From Domibacillus aminovorans (GTDB lineage Bacteria > Bacillota > Bacilli > Bacillales > Domibacillaceae), in contig NZ_LQWY01000036.1 in assembly GCF_001643235.1 (NCBI RefSeq), positions 24,586 through 88,585 on the forward strand: 64,000 nucleotides of DNA. The letters are read 5' to 3'. A program made the translations under genes and the position numbers. The notes beneath the pieces were generated by a model. The model saw only the letters and a list, made by a program, of their open reading frames with translations, searched no databases and was not told the origin of the DNA. Position 1 is the stretch's first letter; every line of letters starts with the position of its first letter. Positions 40,596 to 49,320 of this stretch are shown piece after piece.

Positions 40596-41702
40596 TGATG
40601 ATGATTCTTTGCCGAATATATTGATAAGGGTTGTTTCGAGTGAATGTTCTTTTTCAAAGCGGTACATTTCAATCCGTTTTTTCCATTTACTGCGCTCGAT
40701 GTCACTGTCAATAATCGCCGTAATTTGCTGCTCAACCGGTTTATCATTGGTTAATTCATAAATAAGCTGCCGCTTTTTTAAATAATCCGCATTGAACTCT
40801 TCCTGCCCAGGGAGGGCACCTGCAATAAAAACAGGCAGTTCTTTTTCAAGAACTTCACTGACAGTAATGCCGCCTGGTTTTGTAATAATGGCAGATGCCT
40901 CTTCATAATACCGGTTCATATCTTCACGGCTGTTCATATAAGGAAGTGCTTTAATACGCGGATGATCGAGAGACATGATTAATTCACGCAGTTTTACATT
41001 ATGCCCGCATAGGACGTTATACGTGTAAGAAAGTGTATTGCCTTGCAAATTGTCCAGCAGTTTTTCGAGGTGGCCAAGCCCGCTGTTTCCACCGGCGACA
41101 AGAATAGAGCGGTGTTCGGAATGCACATGTTCCACTTCGAATGAAGGATGCACAGGAATACCGGTTACGAAAATTCGATTTCCTGGAACATCGAATTTTG
41201 CAAGCCATTTTTTTGCTTCGAGATGAGGGACAAAATGATAGTCGATGCTTCGTTTTCCCCACACATCGCTGACGAAAAAGTCAGTGTACACATTAATGAC
41301 AGGTACATCTATTTTTCGCAGTCGTTTTAAATGGTTTAATAGCTTTGACGGATAACTGTGCGTACAAATAATATAATCTGGCCGTTCTTTTTCAATGATG
41401 CGGGCAAGACGGAACTCAAAATATTTATCCCACACGTGAATGGACATCTGTTCATTTCGCTTACCGTCAGGTGTATAAATAAACGATTTATAAAACTTGC
41501 TGTATGATTCGGGTTTTTTGCTGATCCACTGCATGTACATTTTTGAAACGACTGTTTCAAGCGATTCATGGCAATAGCTCAATAAATCTACCGTTTTAAT
41601 TTGGACGTCAGGTCGTATACAAGTAATGCGTTCAATAATGGCTTCCGCTGCTTTATGGTGACCTGAAGGCAGACGGAATAAAGGAAGTACAATAATTTTC
41701 AT
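40584..41702 (-). CDS. MGDG synthase-like family 28 glycosyltransferase (YkoN-like)
   Basis: 372 residues. N-terminal FRLPSGHHKAAEAIIERI is the acceptor-binding loop of MGDG synthase/UgtP-like enzymes (GHxxAA), THSYPSKLLNHLKRL and the C-terminal donor site KPGGITVSEVLEKELPVF with ALPGQEEFNA are conserved. Such enzymes add a sugar to diacylglycerol or another lipid at the membrane. UgtP itself is usually a separate gene, so this is probably a related one like YkoN. It ends a three-gene operon with a DedA protein and a deacetylase. Confidence 0.82.
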   Translation of the reverse strand: MKIIVLPLFRLPSGHHKAAEAIIERITCIRPDVQIKTVDLLSYCHESLETVVSKMYMQWISKKPESYSKFYKSFIYTPDGKRNEQMSIHVWDKYFEFRLARIIEKERPDYIICTHSYPSKLLNHLKRLRKIDVPVINVYTDFFVSDVWGKRSIDYHFVPHLEAKKWLAKFDVPGNRIFVTGIPVHPSFEVEHVHSEHRSILVAGGNSGLGHLEKLLDNLQGNTLSYTYNVLCGHNVKLRELIMSLDHPRIKALPYMNSREDMNRYYEEASAIITKPGGITVSEVLEKELPVFIAGALPGQEEFNADYLKKRQLIYELTNDKPVEQQITAIIDSDIERSKWKKRIEMYRFEKEHSLETTLINIFGKESSSIPL

Positions 41703-41717
41703 ATAGTTTAGACTCCT

Positions 41718-42302
41718 TTAACGGCTGGAATGTGATGATTTTCTCCACTTTAAAATAAAATGAATCATAAAGACGATGAAAAAAAATGCACCGGCGATAC
41801 TTAAATAGATCGGTTCAATTTGAATGTACGAACCGATCAGAAAACCGGCTGATATATAAATCAATACCCACGTAAAGGAACCTAAAACGGAAAGAGCTAT
41901 AAATGCAGGAATAGAAAATTTTGTAATACCGGCGAAGTAAGGATTAAACTGACGAATACCGGGGATAAAAAATCCGACTAATAATGATTTTGATAAATTC
42001 CAGTGCATAATCGTTTTATGGAGTTGCTTTTTCGTTACACCTAAATATTTACCATACCGGTCAAGGAGCGGCTGCCCGATCATTCGTCCGAGCGTGTAGC
42101 TAATGAGCATGCCCGTAAAGGCTCCAGATGTTAAAACAGCAACAGCATAAGCAAAGGAAATGGAGCCGTTTTTCGCAAGCATACCGATATAGACAAGCAG
42201 ACTTTCTTCCGGTGCGGGAATGCCAACAATGCCAAATAGGCCGGTGAAAAATAAGATAACGTATCCGTATTTTGATAAATAAGCAAAGATTAATGATTCC
42301 AT
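41718..42302 (-). CDS. DedA family membrane protein, second copy
   Basis: 194 residues. FGIVGIPAPEESLLVYIG and GKYLGVTKKQLHK, then FFIPGIRQFNPYFAGITKFS as the second DedA motif with Arg-Pro/Phe context different from the copy at 39886. It is likely a lipid flippase/scramblase for the lipid handled by the neighbouring glycosyltransferase or deacetylase; that is inference from the operon. The ATG directly follows the stop of the deacetylase and there are 15 bases to the glycosyltransferase. Confidence 0.85.
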   Translation of the reverse strand: MESLIFAYLSKYGYVILFFTGLFGIVGIPAPEESLLVYIGMLAKNGSISFAYAVAVLTSGAFTGMLISYTLGRMIGQPLLDRYGKYLGVTKKQLHKTIMHWNLSKSLLVGFFIPGIRQFNPYFAGITKFSIPAFIALSVLGSFTWVLIYISAGFLIGSYIQIEPIYLSIAGAFFFIVFMIHFILKWRKSSHSSR

Positions 42303-43010
42303 TTAAGCCCTCTGTTTGCCAATCAAAGTAGTAACTGTAACGAATTCGTATTGTTCAGAATCTTCATCGGATAAAAATAAGTGAAGTGCTTCAATCATCA
42401 TACGCGGAGCCGTTTTATGGGCACCGAAAGTGTTTCCGCTGTCATGCAATGTAATAATAGCGCCGTTTGACCGGGCATTGCGTAATTTATCTGCTAGTTT
42501 TCGGACAGTCATATTTTTTTTCCAGTCACCCGGTATGGCTGTCCACATAATCGTCTCAAACCGTTTTGCTTTTGACAGCGTCACTGGATTGAAGTGTCCC
42601 CAAGGTGGCCGGTACAATGTAACACGTTCCCCGGTAATAGCAGATACTTTTTCTGAAGCACGAACGAGCTGATGATTCATAGCGGAAGGTGATAGCAGCC
42701 AGTTGGAAATGTGCCGGTCATTATGAATACCGATGTCGTGTCCTTCCTTCTGTATACGACGTATTAAATCCGGATGACGTTCTGCTTTTTTGCCAACAAT
42801 AAAAAATGTCGCTTGTACATTGTATTTATGTAATGCCTCAAGTAGAAGAGGTGTATAAACTGGATCTGGACCATCATCAAATGTCAGTGCGATTTGTTTT
42901 CGGTCGTATCCGCGTTTTTTCACACGTGTTGAGCATGTTCGTGCCGCTGCAGTCGGAATAATCGTCCACGCGGCAGCGAACAGAAAAGCCGTTTGTACGA
43001 TTCTTTTCAT
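42303..43010 (-). CDS. Polysaccharide deacetylase (NodB homology)
   Basis: 235 residues from ATG 43010 (CTGGAGGTTTTT site; open frame to 43049). Signal peptide FLFAAAWTIIPTAAA. NodB motifs: ALTFDDGPDPVYTPL (Asp-Asp), IGIHNDRHISNW (His-x3-His for zinc), TLYRPPWGHFNP and IITLHDSGN. The enzyme removes acetyl or similar groups from a cell-wall or lipid-linked glycan outside the membrane. Relatives include PdaA/B and ArnD-like lipid deformylases. The arrangement with DedA and a GT28 enzyme suggests modification of a lipid-linked sugar. Confidence 0.85.
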   Translation of the reverse strand: MKRIVQTAFLFAAAWTIIPTAAARTCSTRVKKRGYDRKQIALTFDDGPDPVYTPLLLEALHKYNVQATFFIVGKKAERHPDLIRRIQKEGHDIGIHNDRHISNWLLSPSAMNHQLVRASEKVSAITGERVTLYRPPWGHFNPVTLSKAKRFETIMWTAIPGDWKKNMTVRKLADKLRNARSNGAIITLHDSGNTFGAHKTAPRMMIEALHLFLSDEDSEQYEFVTVTTLIGKQRA

Positions 43011-43059
43011 AAAAACCTCCAGTTTTTTAAAGTCCTGTCTTTTAGTCAATTCCTATTAT

Positions 43060-43092
43060 AGAAAAAATAAAACCCGCTGAAAAGCGGGTTTT
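43060..43092 (-). terminator. Terminator of the CBS/CorC gene
   Basis: AAAACCCGCT (43069-43078)/AGCGGGTTTT (43083-43092) stem, with ATTTTTTC on the minus-strand exit. Confidence 0.85.
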
Positions 43093-43870
43093 AAGCATTA
43101 TTGGGTGCAGCTATTGAGATAGCCGATGGATCCACGGATGATTCGATTCGTTTAACAGCGGTCACCGGCTTGATTTCGAGTTGACGAATTTGATGATCTT
43201 GCATTTCTAAAACAGTGAATAAAAATCCACTATATTCGATCGTTTGACCGCATTGAATATCGAAATTTTCCGTCAGCATCCAGCCGCCAATCGTATCAAC
43301 ATCGTCATCGTTCATATCAATGCCTAGTAGTTGTGCTGTTTCAGATACAGACAGTTTGCTGCTAGCAATGTAATGATGCTCACCCACTATTTGAATGACG
43401 GGTGGTGCAGCAATATCGAATTCATCGTGAAGCTCGCCAACAATGACCTCAACAATATCTTTAGCCGTGACGAGCCCTGCAGTGCCACCATATTCATTAA
43501 TTAAAATGGCCATCTGCATGCGTTCTGCTTGCATTTTCGCGAGCAGCTCGTGAACAGGGATAGAATCGATGACACGAATGACGGGACGGATAAAATGCTT
43601 AATACTTTTTGCTCCCACTACAGGATCAGATACGTATTCTGCGATGACTTCTTTAAAATTCACAAAGCCGATGACTCGGTCTTTATCACCGTCAATGACC
43701 GGATAACGTGTGAATTTTGTTTCTCGGAACAAGCTGATGCATTCTTTGACAGTCTCATCTTTTGGCATATAGGCCATTTCTGTGCGAGGCACCATAACTT
43801 CTGTCGCACTTCTGTCACCTAAGACAGAGAGAGTATTGTCATTATGTGCACCGCTTATTTCAGCGAGCAA
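43091..43870 (-). CDS. CBS pair plus CorC/HlyC domain protein, lacking the DUF21 membrane domain
   Basis: 259 residues from TTG 43870. ATEVMVPRTEMAYM begins the CBS pair (about residues 25-145), with FTRYPVIDGDKDRVIGFVNF and MAILINEYGGTAGLVT as second CBS. The CorC/HlyC domain follows (DVDTIGGWMLTENFDIQCGQTIEYSGFLFTV). In CNNM/CorC proteins, proposed Mg2+ or Co2+ transporters, a membrane DUF21 domain of ~180 residues precedes this; here none fits. The frame is shifted relative to a membrane-anchor ORF immediately upstream, through a run of six C, so the two may once have been one gene. Confidence 0.78.
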   Translation of the reverse strand: MLAEISGAHNDNTLSVLGDRSATEVMVPRTEMAYMPKDETVKECISLFRETKFTRYPVIDGDKDRVIGFVNFKEVIAEYVSDPVVGAKSIKHFIRPVIRVIDSIPVHELLAKMQAERMQMAILINEYGGTAGLVTAKDIVEVIVGELHDEFDIAAPPVIQIVGEHHYIASSKLSVSETAQLLGIDMNDDDVDTIGGWMLTENFDIQCGQTIEYSGFLFTVLEMQDHQIRQLEIKPVTAVKRIESSVDPSAISIAAPNNA

Positions 43871-43995
43871 AGCAGAGGAGCGCCCTGTCGAGGGGGGTCT
43901 CCAGTTTCATTTTTTTCTCTTCTTTTCATAAACCGGATGGCTGTAAACGATAGTGCTACAAGGATAACAGCAATAAGTGCAATCCATATGTCCAA
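43857..43995 (-). pseudogene. Single-TM anchor ORF, probably the frameshifted N-terminus of the CBS/CorC gene
   Basis: From TTG 43995 (GGGAGAAG site) the frame encodes DIWIALIAVILVALSFTAIRF, one clear membrane helix, then RRE-K-rich residues, and shifts at GACCCCCCTCGA (about 43895) into a tail ending at TAA. One extra C would join it to the CBS/CorC frame without a stop. Sequencing error, a real mutation and a phase-variable tract are all possible. Confidence 0.55.
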
Positions 43996-44149
43996 TCAGA
44001 TTTCTTCTCCCGCATGGTGCGAAAGAAGAAGTCACCTCCTATAAAATATGATGATCAAATTTGAAAAATCAGCAGAATATAATGCAATGTTTACCGTCAA
44101 TGTCCCATTTGATCACCTTCCTTCATTCGTTTCATTCTTTAATATCTCT

Positions 44150-44178
44150 ATTATATTAAAGACAGATAATTCGGTCAA
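44150..44178 (-). promoter_or_regulatory. Sigma-A promoter upstream of the CBS/CorC gene
   Basis: On the minus strand TTGACC (44178-44173), 17-base spacer, TATAAT (44155-44150). The leader to 43995 is about 150 bases and holds a hairpin and a possible 12-codon leader ORF. Confidence 0.8.
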
Positions 44179-44193
44179 ATACCGTAATCATTT

Positions 44194-45552
44194 CTATAAC
44201 AGATGTGCTAAAAACCATGAGGCAATTGTAAAGTATGTGATAAGTGAAAAAATATCATTAATTGTTGTAATAAGCGGTCCGGATGCGACTGCCGGGTCGA
44301 TGTTCATCTTATATAAAATGAGCGGGATAATCGTACCAGCAAGCGTTCCGATGATTAATGTAAGCAAAAGAGAGGCACCGACGACAAATCCGAGAACGGT
44401 ACTGCCCTGCCAGAAAAAAGCGATAAAAAAGATTAGGATGCCACATACAGCACCAATGATCAACCCAACACCGAATTCCCGCATGATCAGCTTCAGAACT
44501 GTTTTCATATCAATATCACGTGAAGCGAGCCCGCGGACGACAACAGCAAGAGACTGTGTACCGGTGTTGCCGGTCATACCGGAAATCATCGGCATAAAAT
44601 AAGTAAGCGCAACGACTTGATGGAGTATATCTTCAAAGCCAGAAATAATGTTGCCAGATACGAGTCCGATAAATAAAAGCAGTACGAGCCATGGAAGGCG
44701 TCTGAATGATGCGACACCGGCTTTCGTATCAAAGTCAATTGATTTACCGGAAGCAGATAATTTTTCAATATCTTCATTTGCTTCTTGAATAACGACGTCG
44801 ATAATATCATCAAACGTGACGATACCGATTAAAACATTGCTCTCATCGACAACTGGAATGGCAAGGAAGTCATATCGTTGAATGAGACGGGCAACTTCTT
44901 CTTGATCTGTATGCGCACCGACCGAAATAACACGTGCGTACATAATATCAGCAATTTTTTCATGGGTATCTGCCAAGAGCATGTCACGGTAAGAGACAAC
45001 ACCAACGAGTTTTTTATGATCGTCAATGACATATAAATAGTTGATTGTTTCTGCGAACTCAGCGAAACTTTTCAATTTTTCAACAGCTTCTCTCACTGTG
45101 TATGAATGTTTAATCCATACAAAGCGGTTTGTCATAAGGCGTCCAGCTGTTTCTGAAGGAAAGCTCATCATATTTTCAACGATGGTCGATTCTTCTTTTT
45201 TCATACCGGACAGGAAAATTTTAATATTTTCCGGTGACATGTCATCAAGAAGAGAAGCAAGGTCATCGTTGTCCATATCATCGAGTACTTTTCGGGATCG
45301 TTCTTTCCCGACATTTTTGAGCACGATCATTTGTTCGTCGCTTTCGAGCTCCTGGATCATATCGGTCAAAATCGGAATCGATAAATGAAGCAAAAACCGC
45401 GTTTGATGTTTTTCCGGCAGGTTGCGATAGATGGCTGCCATATCGTACGGGTGAAGTTCATCAATTAAATGCTGCAGGTCCGTTTTTTTGCCTTCTTTTA
45501 AGAGCTTGATGACGAGCAGGGTGAGTTGGTCTTCGGTTAAGTTCGAAATCAC
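44194..45552 (-). CDS. mgtE: Magnesium transporter MgtE
   Basis: 452 residues from GTG 45552 (AAGGAGGG site; open frame to 45645). MgtE N domain (residues ~10-130), two CBS domains with INYLYVIDDHKKLVGVVSYRD and FLAIPVVDESNVLIGIVTFDD, plug helix, and a C-terminal channel of five helices: RRLPWLVLLLFIGLVSGNII, MPMISGMTGNTGTQSLAVVVRG (the Mg2+ pore signature), LLTLIIGTLAGTIIPLIL. It mediates Mg2+ uptake, closed when intracellular Mg2+ occupies the N/CBS domains. No M-box riboswitch is seen upstream. Confidence 0.92.
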   Translation of the reverse strand: MISNLTEDQLTLLVIKLLKEGKKTDLQHLIDELHPYDMAAIYRNLPEKHQTRFLLHLSIPILTDMIQELESDEQMIVLKNVGKERSRKVLDDMDNDDLASLLDDMSPENIKIFLSGMKKEESTIVENMMSFPSETAGRLMTNRFVWIKHSYTVREAVEKLKSFAEFAETINYLYVIDDHKKLVGVVSYRDMLLADTHEKIADIMYARVISVGAHTDQEEVARLIQRYDFLAIPVVDESNVLIGIVTFDDIIDVVIQEANEDIEKLSASGKSIDFDTKAGVASFRRLPWLVLLLFIGLVSGNIISGFEDILHQVVALTYFMPMISGMTGNTGTQSLAVVVRGLASRDIDMKTVLKLIMREFGVGLIIGAVCGILIFFIAFFWQGSTVLGFVVGASLLLTLIIGTLAGTIIPLILYKMNIDPAVASGPLITTINDIFSLITYFTIASWFLAHLL

Positions 45553-45748
45553 AGACAGGGGACCCTCCTTTTTGTGAAATTTCAGCTGCACATCTAGTAT
45601 AAAACGAAATGAGGACAAAAGTTTCACACATTTTGTGAAATTCATTGTAAATTTACGTACGAAGATGAACGAATTTTGATAAAATAACAGTATAACAAAA
45701 AAAGATAGAGGCAGCTATGCAATTCGTCGCGATGTGGAGGTCATATGA

Positions 45749-46522
45749 TTGAAAAGTCCCGGAAACATGAAAGAACTGATTTATATACATTTACACCCAA
45801 TTAATCAATATGTCGTATCGTATGGAATTGAATTTCAAGAATTTATAAAGGCCATTCCGGAGACACCCCCGCATTTGCTATTATTGAAGCACAAGTTTGA
45901 GGATAGTGACTTTAATATGCATACCCGTTTCGATTACATTGAACCGGATGGACTGAAAAGTTTATTGAAGGAAGATGTAGGAGAGTATGGCGATTTTTGC
46001 TGGGTTGATTTTGAGGATATAGATGGACTGAATGAACTAGAAGGAAGCGAAATTGCAGAACTTCTTTATCTGGCCCATAGCAAGGAGCATTTGCGACGTC
46101 CGTTTTACATCAAGTTGAACAATCGTTATGCGTACTTATCGCACGATGATGAGTGGTTCAATAAAACGTATTATCGTCAAATTCCTGATTTTTACAGCGT
46201 GCTCGGTAAAGTGATTTCATTAAAGCTCGGTTTCTTTCGTAGTGAACGGTCATTTTTTGCTTTGAAGAAAGGATCGGCGTTTCCGCCGATCCCACCCGGA
46301 ATGATTGCACTTGCCTGTGGAGATATGAAAGAAGGAATTGTCATTTCATTGGCAAAAGCGGAGCAGAGCCGCTCAAAGGTGGAAGTGCCAATTTGGGTTG
46401 TCGGTGATCATATTAATATGGACGATGTGTTTGACGAGTATATGACCAGTTTCAGAACATTGCCAAATGCCCGGTTCGTGTTTGATAAGAAAACACATGA
46501 GTGGAGCGTATTTTCACAATAA
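45749..46522 (+). CDS. Conserved protein of unknown function
   Basis: 257 residues from TTG 45749 (GGAGG 8 bases upstream); an ATG at 45767 (MKELIYIH) is possible. Soluble, no signal. Segments IYIHLHPINQYVVSYGIEFQ, FCWVDFEDIDGLNELEGSEI and PFYIKLNNRYAYLSHDDEW look strand-rich and conserved, but I do not recognise the family. The genome context (between mgtE and ddl) gives no clear role. Terminator follows. Confidence 0.6.
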   Translation: MKSPGNMKELIYIHLHPINQYVVSYGIEFQEFIKAIPETPPHLLLLKHKFEDSDFNMHTRFDYIEPDGLKSLLKEDVGEYGDFCWVDFEDIDGLNELEGSEIAELLYLAHSKEHLRRPFYIKLNNRYAYLSHDDEWFNKTYYRQIPDFYSVLGKVISLKLGFFRSERSFFALKKGSAFPPIPPGMIALACGDMKEGIVISLAKAEQSRSKVEVPIWVVGDHINMDDVFDEYMTSFRTLPNARFVFDKKTHEWSVFSQ

Positions 46523-46556
46523 AAAACGGATTCTCACATTGAGAATCCGTTTTTTA
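46521..46556. terminator. Terminator after the unknown gene at 45749
   Basis: 16-bp stem AAAAAACGGATTCTCA/TGAGAATCCGTTTTTT (46521-46536 with 46540-46555) with a 3-base loop. Confidence 0.92.
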
Positions 46557-46576
46557 ACGAACAAGGACAAGTGTCA

Positions 46577-46701
46577 CACTTTTAAACGATGCTCCATTGA
46601 TGTTTGTGTTTGCTTATTCGTTAAGCTGTCGACTACTGATGTAATCGCACCATTGCCTGTTACGTTACAAGCTGTGCCGAAGCTGTCTATGGAGAATAAT
46701 A
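46577..46701 (-). pseudogene. C-terminal relic of a DAACS (dicarboxylate/amino acid:cation) symporter
   Basis: The minus strand encodes [18 protein letters not shown] then AITSVVDSLTNKQTQTSMEH and a stop. This resembles the D-x-(F/M)-RTA-NVTG-(N/D) signature and C-terminal tail of GltT/DctA-type symporters. No start or upstream part remains: an in-frame TGA lies just before the fragment. It is a truncated relic. Confidence 0.6.
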
Positions 46702-46853
46702 ATCATGATGAAAAAGGACAGACGGAATATTGTTATTCTTCAGATGAAAGAAGCATAATATATAATTTGAGTAAGAAGTCGGATGGAAAGTTTATTCTTA
46801 TAACGGAAAAGCATGGTAAAATAGAAAATACCGAAATTTTTGGAGGCTTATAA
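46689..46853 (+). CDS. Possible small ORF coupled to ddl
   Basis: 54 residues from ATG 46689 (no good ribosome site). Polar start ([19 protein letters not shown]), then [29 protein letters not shown]. The stop TAA at 46851-46853 overlaps the ddl start ATG (TAATG), which would couple translation; the ribosome site of ddl, GGAGGC, lies in its end. It may be chance, since the upstream half coincides with the DAACS relic on the other strand. Confidence 0.3.
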   Translation: MENNNHDEKGQTEYCYSSDERSIIYNLSKKSDGKFILITEKHGKIENTEIFGGL

Positions 46854-47908
46854 TGAAAAAGAAACTTGGATTACTTTATGGGGGAAAATCAGCGGAGCAC
46901 AACGTATCGCTGCAAACAGCGAAAGCAGTGACAGCGGCGCTTGATTTATATAAATTTGATGTATATCCTATATACATTTCAATTGATGGGACATGGACAG
47001 AGGGAGAAAAACTAGAAACGCCTGCTTCCACCATAGAAGAATTACAGTTAACTGAAAATGGTGGGACGGAACATGTTCTTTCTATGCTTGCACAAGGAAA
47101 ATACGATGTTGTTTTCCCGCTTTTACACGGACCGAATGGAGAAGACGGTACGGTTCAAGGTCTGTTGGAAGTGTTGAATGTGCCATATGTAGGGAACGGT
47201 GTGCTCGCTTCATCTGCTGGCATGGATAAAGTGATTATGAAAAATGTCTTTGCGCAAGCGGGATTAAAACAAGTTGGCTATACACACATGACTCGTACAG
47301 AATGGGAACAAAATAAAGAAGCAGGTTGTGCATTAATTGAACGTGAAATCGGCTGGCCTTGTTTTGTAAAACCAGCAAATCTTGGTTCAAGTGTCGGTAT
47401 CAGCAAATGCCAAAACAAAGAAGAACTTATAGGTGCAATGGAAGAAGCATTTCAATTTGACCGAAAAGTCATCATTGAAGAAGGGGTCGTTGCCCGTGAA
47501 ATTGAAGTGGGGATCCTCGGAAATGAGATGCCTGTCTGCTCGGTGATCGGTGAAATTGTACCAAAAAAGGATTTTTACGATTACAAGGCGAAATATGAGG
47601 ATGAAGATACAGCGCTCATTATTCCCGCTGATCTAACGGATGCTCAAAAAATGGAAATGGAACAATTAGCGATTCGTGCGTTCCGTTCACTTGACTGCTC
47701 AGGACTTGTCCGTGCTGACTTTTTTTTAACGGAAAGTGGAGATTTATTAATTAATGAAGTGAATACAATGCCTGGCTTTACACCATTCAGTATGTTCCCG
47801 CTTCTTTGGAAAGAAGCAGGGGTTGAATATCCACAGCTTATTGAAAAGATGATTGGCCTAGCGGTTGAACGTCATATAGAAAAACAAAAGATTAAATATA
47901 CGGTTTAA
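46853..47908 (+). CDS. ddl: D-alanine--D-alanine ligase
   Basis: 351 residues, ATP-grasp. [20 protein letters not shown] is the N-terminal D-Ala binding motif (GGKSAEH), [35 protein letters not shown] and [18 protein letters not shown] are conserved. It joins two D-alanines for peptidoglycan. GGAGGC 7 bases before ATG. murF follows 12 bases after the stop, the same order as in B. subtilis. Confidence 0.95.
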   Translation: MKKKLGLLYGGKSAEHNVSLQTAKAVTAALDLYKFDVYPIYISIDGTWTEGEKLETPASTIEELQLTENGGTEHVLSMLAQGKYDVVFPLLHGPNGEDGTVQGLLEVLNVPYVGNGVLASSAGMDKVIMKNVFAQAGLKQVGYTHMTRTEWEQNKEAGCALIEREIGWPCFVKPANLGSSVGISKCQNKEELIGAMEEAFQFDRKVIIEEGVVAREIEVGILGNEMPVCSVIGEIVPKKDFYDYKAKYEDEDTALIIPADLTDAQKMEMEQLAIRAFRSLDCSGLVRADFFLTESGDLLINEVNTMPGFTPFSMFPLLWKEAGVEYPQLIEKMIGLAVERHIEKQKIKYTV

Positions 47909-47920
47909 AGGTGGGCGCTC

Positions 47921-49297
47921 ATGATTCGCAAAACGGTTGAGCAGTTAACGAAAATGATAAATGTAGAAAATGATGTAACAATCTGGCATGAACGGTTCAT
48001 TGAAGGCGTGTCAATTGATTCGCGTGAAGTAGAAGGAAGCTGTTTGTTTGTTCCTTTTACTGGTGAAAATACAGATGGACATAAATATGTGCGGCAAGCG
48101 ATTGAAAATGGCGCAGGAGCGGCCTTGTGGCAAAAGGATATACCGGGAGCACCGGAGGATTTGCCGGTGCTGATCGTAGAAAGCACATTGCTTGCGCTCC
48201 AGCAGCTGTCAAAAGCATATCGTGATTCACTTAACGTGAAAGTCGTCGGTATTACTGGCAGCAACGGCAAGACGACAGTTAAAGATATGACGGCCGCCGT
48301 GTTTGCCGAGAAATACCGTGTTCAAAAAACAGAAGGTAATTATAACAATCATATTGGTCTGCCGTTAACGATGCTGTCATTACGTGAAGATACGGAAGTT
48401 GCCGTGCTTGAAATGGGCATGAGCAACAGAGGTGAAATTGAGCTTTTGTCAAAGCTTGCTACACCGGATGTGGCCATTATTACAAATATCGGTGAATCCC
48501 ATTTGAAAGATCTTGGCTCAAGAGAAGCAATTGCAGATGCAAAATTGGAAATTTCAGCGGGTTTATCGAGTGAAGGAACACTTGTTTATTTAGGCGACGA
48601 ACCGTATCTTACTGAAAAAATGACTGAAGAAGTGCTATTTCAAACGATAACATTCGGTCTGGGTGAGTCGAACACATTTTATCCTGTATCTGTTGAACAA
48701 ACGGAGAATGGAAGCATTTTTTCTATAAATAAAGAACCGTCCGTACGATTTGATTTACCTGTACTTGGTCAACATAACGTCACGAATGCGCTCGCAGCTA
48801 TTGCAGCGGCCAGCCTGTTTGCTGTGCCGTATGAAGATATGGCAGCAGGTCTCCGGAAAGTGGAACTGACGAAAATGCGGATGGAGTGGGTGAAAGGTAA
48901 AAAGGGTATAAAGATAATAAACGACGCATATAATGCCAGCCCGACATCGGTAAAAGCAGCTATTTCACTCGTATCGGAACTGCCTGGCTATGACCGGAAA
49001 ATAGTCGTTCTTGGTGATATGCTTGAACTCGGCCTTGATGAAGAACTGTTTCATTATCAGACGGGTCAGGTGATTGATGGAGATAAAATCGATTACTTAT
49101 TTACGTATGGTGCACTCGGCCAGTTTATTGCAGCTGGAGCGAAAAATGCACTGGGTCCGGACAGAGTTTTTGCTTTTCAAGACAAACATGAATTAATTAA
49201 AGCAGTCGATGGTGTTCTAGAAGGCGGCGAACTGCTGTTAATTAAAGCGTCAAGAGGTATGAGATTGGAAGAAGTAGTAGACGGACTGTCAAAATAA
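47921..49297 (+). CDS. murF: UDP-N-acetylmuramoyl-tripeptide--D-alanyl-D-alanine ligase
   Basis: 458 residues. Mur ligase P-loop GITGSNGKTTVKDM, FTGENTDGHKYVRQA in the N-terminal domain, EMGMSNRGEIELLSKLA and INDAYNASPTSVKAAI. It attaches D-Ala-D-Ala to the UDP-MurNAc-tripeptide in the cytoplasm. ATG 47921 follows AAAGGTGGGCG. Operon with ddl upstream and the hydrolase downstream, 23 bases away. Confidence 0.95.
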   Translation: MIRKTVEQLTKMINVENDVTIWHERFIEGVSIDSREVEGSCLFVPFTGENTDGHKYVRQAIENGAGAALWQKDIPGAPEDLPVLIVESTLLALQQLSKAYRDSLNVKVVGITGSNGKTTVKDMTAAVFAEKYRVQKTEGNYNNHIGLPLTMLSLREDTEVAVLEMGMSNRGEIELLSKLATPDVAIITNIGESHLKDLGSREAIADAKLEISAGLSSEGTLVYLGDEPYLTEKMTEEVLFQTITFGLGESNTFYPVSVEQTENGSIFSINKEPSVRFDLPVLGQHNVTNALAAIAAASLFAVPYEDMAAGLRKVELTKMRMEWVKGKKGIKIINDAYNASPTSVKAAISLVSELPGYDRKIVVLGDMLELGLDEELFHYQTGQVIDGDKIDYLFTYGALGQFIAAGAKNALGPDRVFAFQDKHELIKAVDGVLEGGELLLIKASRGMRLEEVVDGLSK

Positions 49298-49320
49298 GAT
49301 GTGGAAAGCGGTGAGCAGTC

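Noticed and set aside
45553..45748. Possible M-box magnesium riboswitch before mgtE
   Set aside because: The leader is too short and none of the M-box conserved segments are visible.
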